In this document: one piece after another, positions 6,511-9,003 of the stretch
Layout of the letters: each line of letters opens with the position of its first letter
How positions within the stretch are numbered: the first letter of the stretch is position 1
Origin: Brevundimonas sp. UBA7635
Lineage (GTDB): Bacteria; Pseudomonadota; Alphaproteobacteria; Caulobacterales; Caulobacteraceae
Reading direction: 5' to 3'
Assembly: GCA_002483865.1 (NCBI GenBank)
Contig: DLIT01000054.1
Coordinates: 1 to 9,003, forward strand
DNA length: 9,003 bases
Made by a program: the position numbers and the translations under genes
Notes under the pieces: generated by a model
Databases searched by the model: none
Told to the model about the DNA's origin: nothing
What the model saw: only the letters and a program-made list of their open reading frames with translations

Positions 6511-7485
6511 CTAGTCTGACGTCGGGGCCGGTTTGGAAGAGTCACCGTAGGTCAGGGCCAGGAAGACGTCTTCCAGGTCCGGGTCCTCGGTGGCGATGTC
6601 ACGGATGGTGACGCCGGCGCGGCGCACTGCGGCCAGCACCTGCTCCACGCTGGATTCGCCGGTCCGGTAGGTCACCACCAGAGCCCCGTTGGCACGCAGG
6701 GTGCCGGTGAAGCCTTCGATCTGCGGCAGGTCCGTCATCGGCTCTTCGGGGGTCACCACCACATTGCGAGTGTCCAGGCGACGCAGTAACTGACTGGTCG
6801 GCTCACAGACCACGACCTCGCCGCGGTTAATGATGGCGATGGTGTCGCACAGTTCCTGGGCTTCCTCGAGGTAATGGGTCGTCAAGATGACTGTGACCCC
6901 TTCTTCATTGATCTTGCGGACATAGTCCCACAGCTGGCGGCGCAGTTCGACGTCCACCCCCGCAGTCGGCTCGTCCAGGATCAGGACCGGCGGGTTGTGG
7001 ACGAGCGCCTTGGCCACCATCAGGCGGCGCTTCATCCCGCCCGACAGGGCGCGGACATAGGCATTGGCCTTGTCCGACAGGCCAAGGGCCGCCAGCAGTT
7101 CGTCCGAGCGACGCTCGTCGGCCGGCACCCCATAGAATCCGGCCTGGACCTCCAGCGCCTCGCGCGGGGTAAAGAAGACGTCGGCCACGATCTCCTGGTT
7201 GACCACGCCCAAGGCTGCGCGCGCATCGCGGGGCTGCTGGTCGATGTCGCGATCCCAGATCCGCACCGTGCCCTCTGACTTGTTCACCACACCCGCAATG
7301 ATGTTGATCAGCGTCGACTTGCCCGCGCCATTGGGGCCCAGCAGGCCGAACATCGAGCCGCGTGGCACGATCAGATCGACCCCGCGCAGGGCCGTCTTGG
7401 GCGGCGACTTCTTGTTGCCAGCATAGGTCTTCTTCAAGCCCTGCACTTCAATGGCATTGACGGGCAGGGCAGGGGACTGGGTCAT
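6511..7485 (-). CDS. ABC-2 type transporter ATP-binding protein, YadG-like
   Basis: This 324-residue cytoplasmic ATPase would power an ABC-2 (YadG/YadH-like) exporter of unknown substrate. The nucleotide-binding domain spans about residues 12-235: Walker A GPNGAGKST (50-58), Q-loop Gln97 in VVNQE, signature LSGGMKR (147-153), Walker B VLILDE (167-172) with catalytic Glu172, AGVD D-loop (175-178) and switch His204. All are intact. A C-terminal extension (about 240-324) has a small alpha/beta part and ends in the EDPDLEDVFLALT motif that often closes ABC-2 ATPases. No membrane permease gene lies upstream on this strand, and downstream is the convergent M23 gene, so its partner must be encoded elsewhere. 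The ATG at 7485 has no strong ribosome-binding site, but the next Met is inside the domain, so the start is probably right. Confidence 0.93.
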   Translation of the reverse strand: MTQSPALPVNAIEVQGLKKTYAGNKKSPPKTALRGVDLIVPRGSMFGLLGPNGAGKSTLINIIAGVVNKSEGTVRIWDRDIDQQPRDARAALGVVNQEIVADVFFTPREALEVQAGFYGVPADERRSDELLAALGLSDKANAYVRALSGGMKRRLMVAKALVHNPPVLILDEPTAGVDVELRRQLWDYVRKINEEGVTVILTTHYLEEAQELCDTIAIINRGEVVVCEPTSQLLRRLDTRNVVVTPEEPMTDLPQIEGFTGTLRANGALVVTYRTGESSVEQVLAAVRRAGVTIRDIATEDPDLEDVFLALTYGDSSKPAPTSD

Positions 7486-7633
7486 GAAGGCGGATCACTC
7501 AGGTCAGATCGTCTGGACGGGACGTCGAAAGCGTGCGGCATAGGTAGGCCGCGTTTGGGTCTTCGCCAAGGTGGGCCCTTCCGCTGTTTTTCAAGGCATG
7601 GGACAAGGGTGCGCTACCTTCCGTCAATGATGC

Positions 7634-7662
7634 TTGACTTAAAAACGCTTTATGTCTAGTGT
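7634..7662 (+). promoter_or_regulatory. Possible promoter of the two-helix membrane protein gene
   Basis: TTGACT (7634-7639) followed after 17 bases by TAGTGT (7657-7662) resembles a housekeeping promoter with a good -35 and a weak -10 box. Transcription would start near 7669, about 33 bases before the ATG at 7702. The local A/T richness (TTAAAAA at 7639-7645) stands out against the GC-rich surroundings. The remaining part of this 216-base divergent gap (7486-7633) has no gene and no promoter I can support for the ABC gene. Confidence 0.4.
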
Positions 7663-7664
7663 GC

Positions 7665-7679
7665 TTGTCATAACGACAA
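7665..7679. promoter_or_regulatory. TTGTC/GACAA palindrome at the predicted transcription start, possible operator
   Basis: TTGTC (7665-7669) and GACAA (7675-7679) are perfect five-base inverted arms with a five-base spacer, placed directly after the putative -10 box. That is where a repressor would block initiation or early elongation. No regulator gene is present in the window. The element is short and could arise by chance. Confidence 0.3.
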
Positions 7680-7701
7680 CCTTACTTGCTGGAGCGCTGC
7701 C

Positions 7702-7986
7702 ATGACCAAGCCTGTTAAACCGCTGACCCGCACCCGCCTGATCGGCTTTGCGGCCATGGGCGTCTGCGTTCTGGGCTATTCCGGCATGGGACTGGCCCTG
7801 CTGCTGGGCAAGATGGGGCATATGGATATGGTCCACGCCGCCATCCTGGCCGCGGCTGTGGGCATTGTCGGTGAGATCGGCCTGTGGGTCGGCGCAGCCT
7901 GCCTGGGCCTGACCCTGTTCCGCAAGCGTAAGGCCATGCTGGACCGTCTGCTGGGTCGACGCCCGGTGTCCACGCCCCAGGTTTGA
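7702..7986 (+). CDS. Small two-helix inner-membrane protein, function unknown
   Basis: This 94-residue protein has a basic N-terminus (MTKPVKPLTRTR), a first membrane helix at about 13-36, a short Met/His/Asp loop (KMGHMDMVH, 37-45), a second helix at about 46-73 that includes GEIGLWVGAACLG, and a strongly basic tail (FRKRKAML, then LLGRR). By the positive-inside rule both ends are cytoplasmic and the loop is periplasmic. The second helix resembles the E-x-x-x-W-x-G pattern of small proteins annotated as 'transporter suffix domain', but I am not sure of that match. The start is well supported by GGAG at 7691-7694, seven bases before the ATG. It is first in a co-directional run with the zinc-finger and gloA genes, but a hairpin at 7996-8038 separates it from them. 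Confidence 0.8.
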   Translation: MTKPVKPLTRTRLIGFAAMGVCVLGYSGMGLALLLGKMGHMDMVHAAILAAAVGIVGEIGLWVGAACLGLTLFRKRKAMLDRLLGRRPVSTPQV

Positions 7987-7995
7987 CCTTCGGAG

Positions 7996-8038
7996 CCGGT
8001 CCTTCTAGGAATGGGCAAAGCCTTCCTGACTGGACCGG
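7996..8038 (+). other. Long hairpin upstream of the zinc-finger gene
   Basis: Three nested pairs of arms make a 43-base stem-loop: CCGGTCC (7996-8002) with GGACCGG (8032-8038), AGGAA (8007-8011) with TTCCT (8023-8027), and GGC (8014-8016) with GCC (8020-8022) around an AAA loop. A four-by-four internal loop and a two-base bulge interrupt it. It begins nine bases after the upstream stop codon and ends seven bases before the ATG at 8046. No U-run follows. It could end or slow the upstream transcript, or cover the start of the zinc-finger message, because GGA at 8037-8039 is partly in the stem. Confidence 0.45.
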
Positions 8039-8045
8039 ACTTCCC

Positions 8046-8285
8046 ATGCCTCCCCGCCATTCTGACGCCATCGTCCCCCCGCCCGAAGAGATCGAGGTCT
8101 CGACCAAGCGTGTCGCCTGTGACGGCGGCGGCGGGGCTCTGGGCCATCCGCTGGTCTATCTGGAAATGGGCGAGGATGACGCGGTGGACTGCTCCTACTG
8201 CGATCGTCGTTTCGTGCTGGCGACAAACCACCACGATGAGAGCGAATACCTGGATCCGGCAGCCCGCCCGCCTGAGGCCCACTGA
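8046..8285 (+). CDS. Zinc-finger (zf-CHCC) domain protein, NDUFS6-like
   Basis: This 79-residue soluble protein has an acidic N-terminus followed by the zf-CHCC domain. Cys25 in VACDGGGG, His34 in GHPLVYLEMG, and Cys49 and Cys52 in DCSYCDRRF form a complete Cys-His-Cys-Cys zinc site in the usual order and spacing. The tail is acidic and disordered-looking. The family is related to NDUFS6, an accessory subunit of respiratory complex I, and is found as a small separate protein in many alphaproteobacteria. No nuo gene is nearby, so a complex I role is only an inference. The start at 8046 has a poor ribosome-binding site. An in-frame TTG at 7983 overlapping the previous stop would translate through the hairpin and adds nothing that looks conserved. 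Only three bases separate this gene from gloA, so the two are probably cotranscribed. Confidence 0.88.
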   Translation: MPPRHSDAIVPPPEEIEVSTKRVACDGGGGALGHPLVYLEMGEDDAVDCSYCDRRFVLATNHHDESEYLDPAARPPEAH

Positions 8286-8288
8286 TCC

Positions 8289-8729
8289 ATGCGGTTCCTG
8301 CACACCATGGTCCGCGTCAAGGACCTGGACGCCTCGATGCGCTTTTACTGCAACCTTCTGGGCCTGGTTCAGACGCGCCGCAATGACTATGAACGGGGCC
8401 GTTTCAGCCTGATCTACCTGGCCGCTCCCAAGGACAAGGCGCGGGCCGATGCCGAGCATTCGCCCGAGGTCGAGCTGACCTATAACTGGGATACCGAGGA
8501 CTACGCCGGTGGCCGCAACTTCGGGCATCTGGCCTTTGAGGTTGAAGACATCTATGCCGCCTGCCAGCGGCTGATGGACGGTGGTGTGGTGATCAACCGC
8601 CCCCCGCGTGATGGTCATATGGCCTTTGTCCGTTCGCCCGACGGCATTTCTGTCGAGTTGCTTCAGTCCGGTCAGCGCCTGGCTCCGGCTGAACCCTGGG
8701 CCTCGATGCCCAATAGCGGAGCCTGGTAA
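8289..8729 (+). CDS. gloA: Lactoylglutathione lyase (glyoxalase I)
   Basis: This 146-residue cytoplasmic metalloenzyme converts the hemithioacetal of methylglyoxal and glutathione to S-lactoylglutathione, the first step of methylglyoxal detoxification. The N-terminal MRFLHTMVRVKDLDASMRFY closely follows E. coli GloA. The four expected metal ligands are present: His5, Glu62 (VELTYNW), His80 (FGHLAF) and Glu123 (SVELLQ). These correspond to His5, Glu56, His74 and Glu122 of E. coli. Compared with E. coli there are about six extra residues before VELTYNW and about four fewer in the loop before AFV (NRPPRDGHMAFV). The short loop looks usual for alphaproteobacterial versions. The C-terminus is about ten residues longer and ends PNSGAW. 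A GAGG lies 11 bases before the ATG, inside the end of the zinc-finger gene. Glyoxalase II is not in the window. Confidence 0.95.
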   Translation: MRFLHTMVRVKDLDASMRFYCNLLGLVQTRRNDYERGRFSLIYLAAPKDKARADAEHSPEVELTYNWDTEDYAGGRNFGHLAFEVEDIYAACQRLMDGGVVINRPPRDGHMAFVRSPDGISVELLQSGQRLAPAEPWASMPNSGAW

Positions 8730-8733
8730 GCCC

Positions 8734-9003
8734 ATGATGGCTCGGCTGATGGCGCTTGTGTCGGTAATGTTTATCCTGGCGGCCTGCGCCTCGGTGACCG
8801 AAACCAATCCGGCGCGGACCGCGACGGACATGCTGCTGGTCAATCGCGCGGCCGATCAGGCGGTCGAGGGTCTGACCCTGCCGATCCCCCAGGGCGCGCG
8901 GGTCTTCGTCGATGATACCTACTTCCAGGCCGAAAACGCCCGCTATGCCATCAGCGCCATCCGTGCGGCCCTGGCCGATGCTGGCTATGCGGTCAGCCGT
9001 GAC
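8734..9003 (+). CDS. Putative lipoprotein (partial, N-terminal 90 codons)
   Basis: The reading frame opens at tandem ATGs (8734 and 8737), four bases after the gloA stop, and runs off the window. The N-terminus MMARLMALVSVMFILAACAS is a lipoprotein signal with a perfect LAAC lipobox, so Cys18 is probably lipidated. The mature start reads TNPARTATDMLLVNRAADQAVEGL, then ARVFVDDTYFQAENARYAISAIRAALADAGYAVSRD. This suggests a small alpha/beta domain in which a strand (VFVDDTYF) is followed by a helix. The S/PARTAT...LL..RAADQA pattern recalls proteins grouped as DUF6655, but I hold that match loosely. It is likely the last visible gene of the gloA operon. The function is unknown. Confidence 0.8.
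   Translation, partial: MMARLMALVSVMFILAACASVTETNPARTATDMLLVNRAADQAVEGLTLPIPQGARVFVDDTYFQAENARYAISAIRAALADAGYAVSRD

Noticed and set aside
7983..8045. TTG-started extension of the zinc-finger protein
   Set aside because: It runs through the hairpin, adds 21 residues unlike the family, and gives an N-terminus longer than usual for zf-CHCC proteins.
7776..8843. Long open frame (355 codons) on the minus strand opposite the membrane protein, zinc-finger and gloA genes
   Set aside because: It runs antisense across three well-supported genes and has no domain-like sequence of its own.
1..9003. Possible mobile, phage, CRISPR or defence element
   Set aside because: No transposase, integrase, toxin pair, repeat array or tRNA-end duplication is visible, and base composition is even apart from short intergenic stretches.

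Overview
The window is about 65% GC by eye. Gene content and codon use point to an alphaproteobacterium, most likely a member of the Caulobacteraceae (Brevundimonas or Caulobacter type). That placement is inferred from the protein sequences, the NDUFS6-like zinc-finger protein and the gene style; no marker gene is present. The DNA is densely coding. I see no insertion sequence, prophage, CRISPR array, tRNA or rRNA, and no gene-free stretch longer than about 285 bases.

Layout, left to right. (1) Positions 1-302, minus strand: N-terminal 100 codons of an acyltransferase-3 membrane protein, cut by the window edge, with Thr where this family usually has an essential His. (2) Positions 399-869, minus: a small lipoprotein of the COG3650 type. 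(3) Positions 974-4790, minus: a three-gene operon in the order ydbH, ynbE, ydbL, closed by a hairpin at 942-963. It would build the AsmA-like YdbH/YnbE bridge that helps move phospholipid between the inner and outer membranes. (4) A 285-base divergent control region (4791-5075) with an imperfect GGTTAA/TTAACC palindrome, a possible promoter and GANTC sites. (5) Positions 5118-6470, plus: a periplasmic M23 (LytM-type, MepM-like) peptidoglycan endopeptidase. (6) Positions 6511-7485, minus and convergent with it: a YadG-like ABC-2 ATPase whose permease partner is not next to it. (7) A 216-base divergent region (7486-7701) with a promoter-like element and a TTGTC/GACAA palindrome. (8) Plus strand: a two-helix membrane protein (7702-7986), a zf-CHCC zinc-finger protein (8046-8285), glyoxalase I gloA (8289-8729) and the start of another lipoprotein (8734 to the window end).

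The left two thirds is mostly envelope biology: an acyltransferase, lipoproteins, an inter-membrane lipid bridge and a cell-wall hydrolase. The right third is a short run of housekeeping genes. I found no new defence or mobile system. The points most worth a second look are the complete YdbH-YnbE-YdbL set, the acyltransferase His-to-Thr change, the unexplained palindromes in the two divergent regions and the long hairpin just upstream of the zinc-finger gene.
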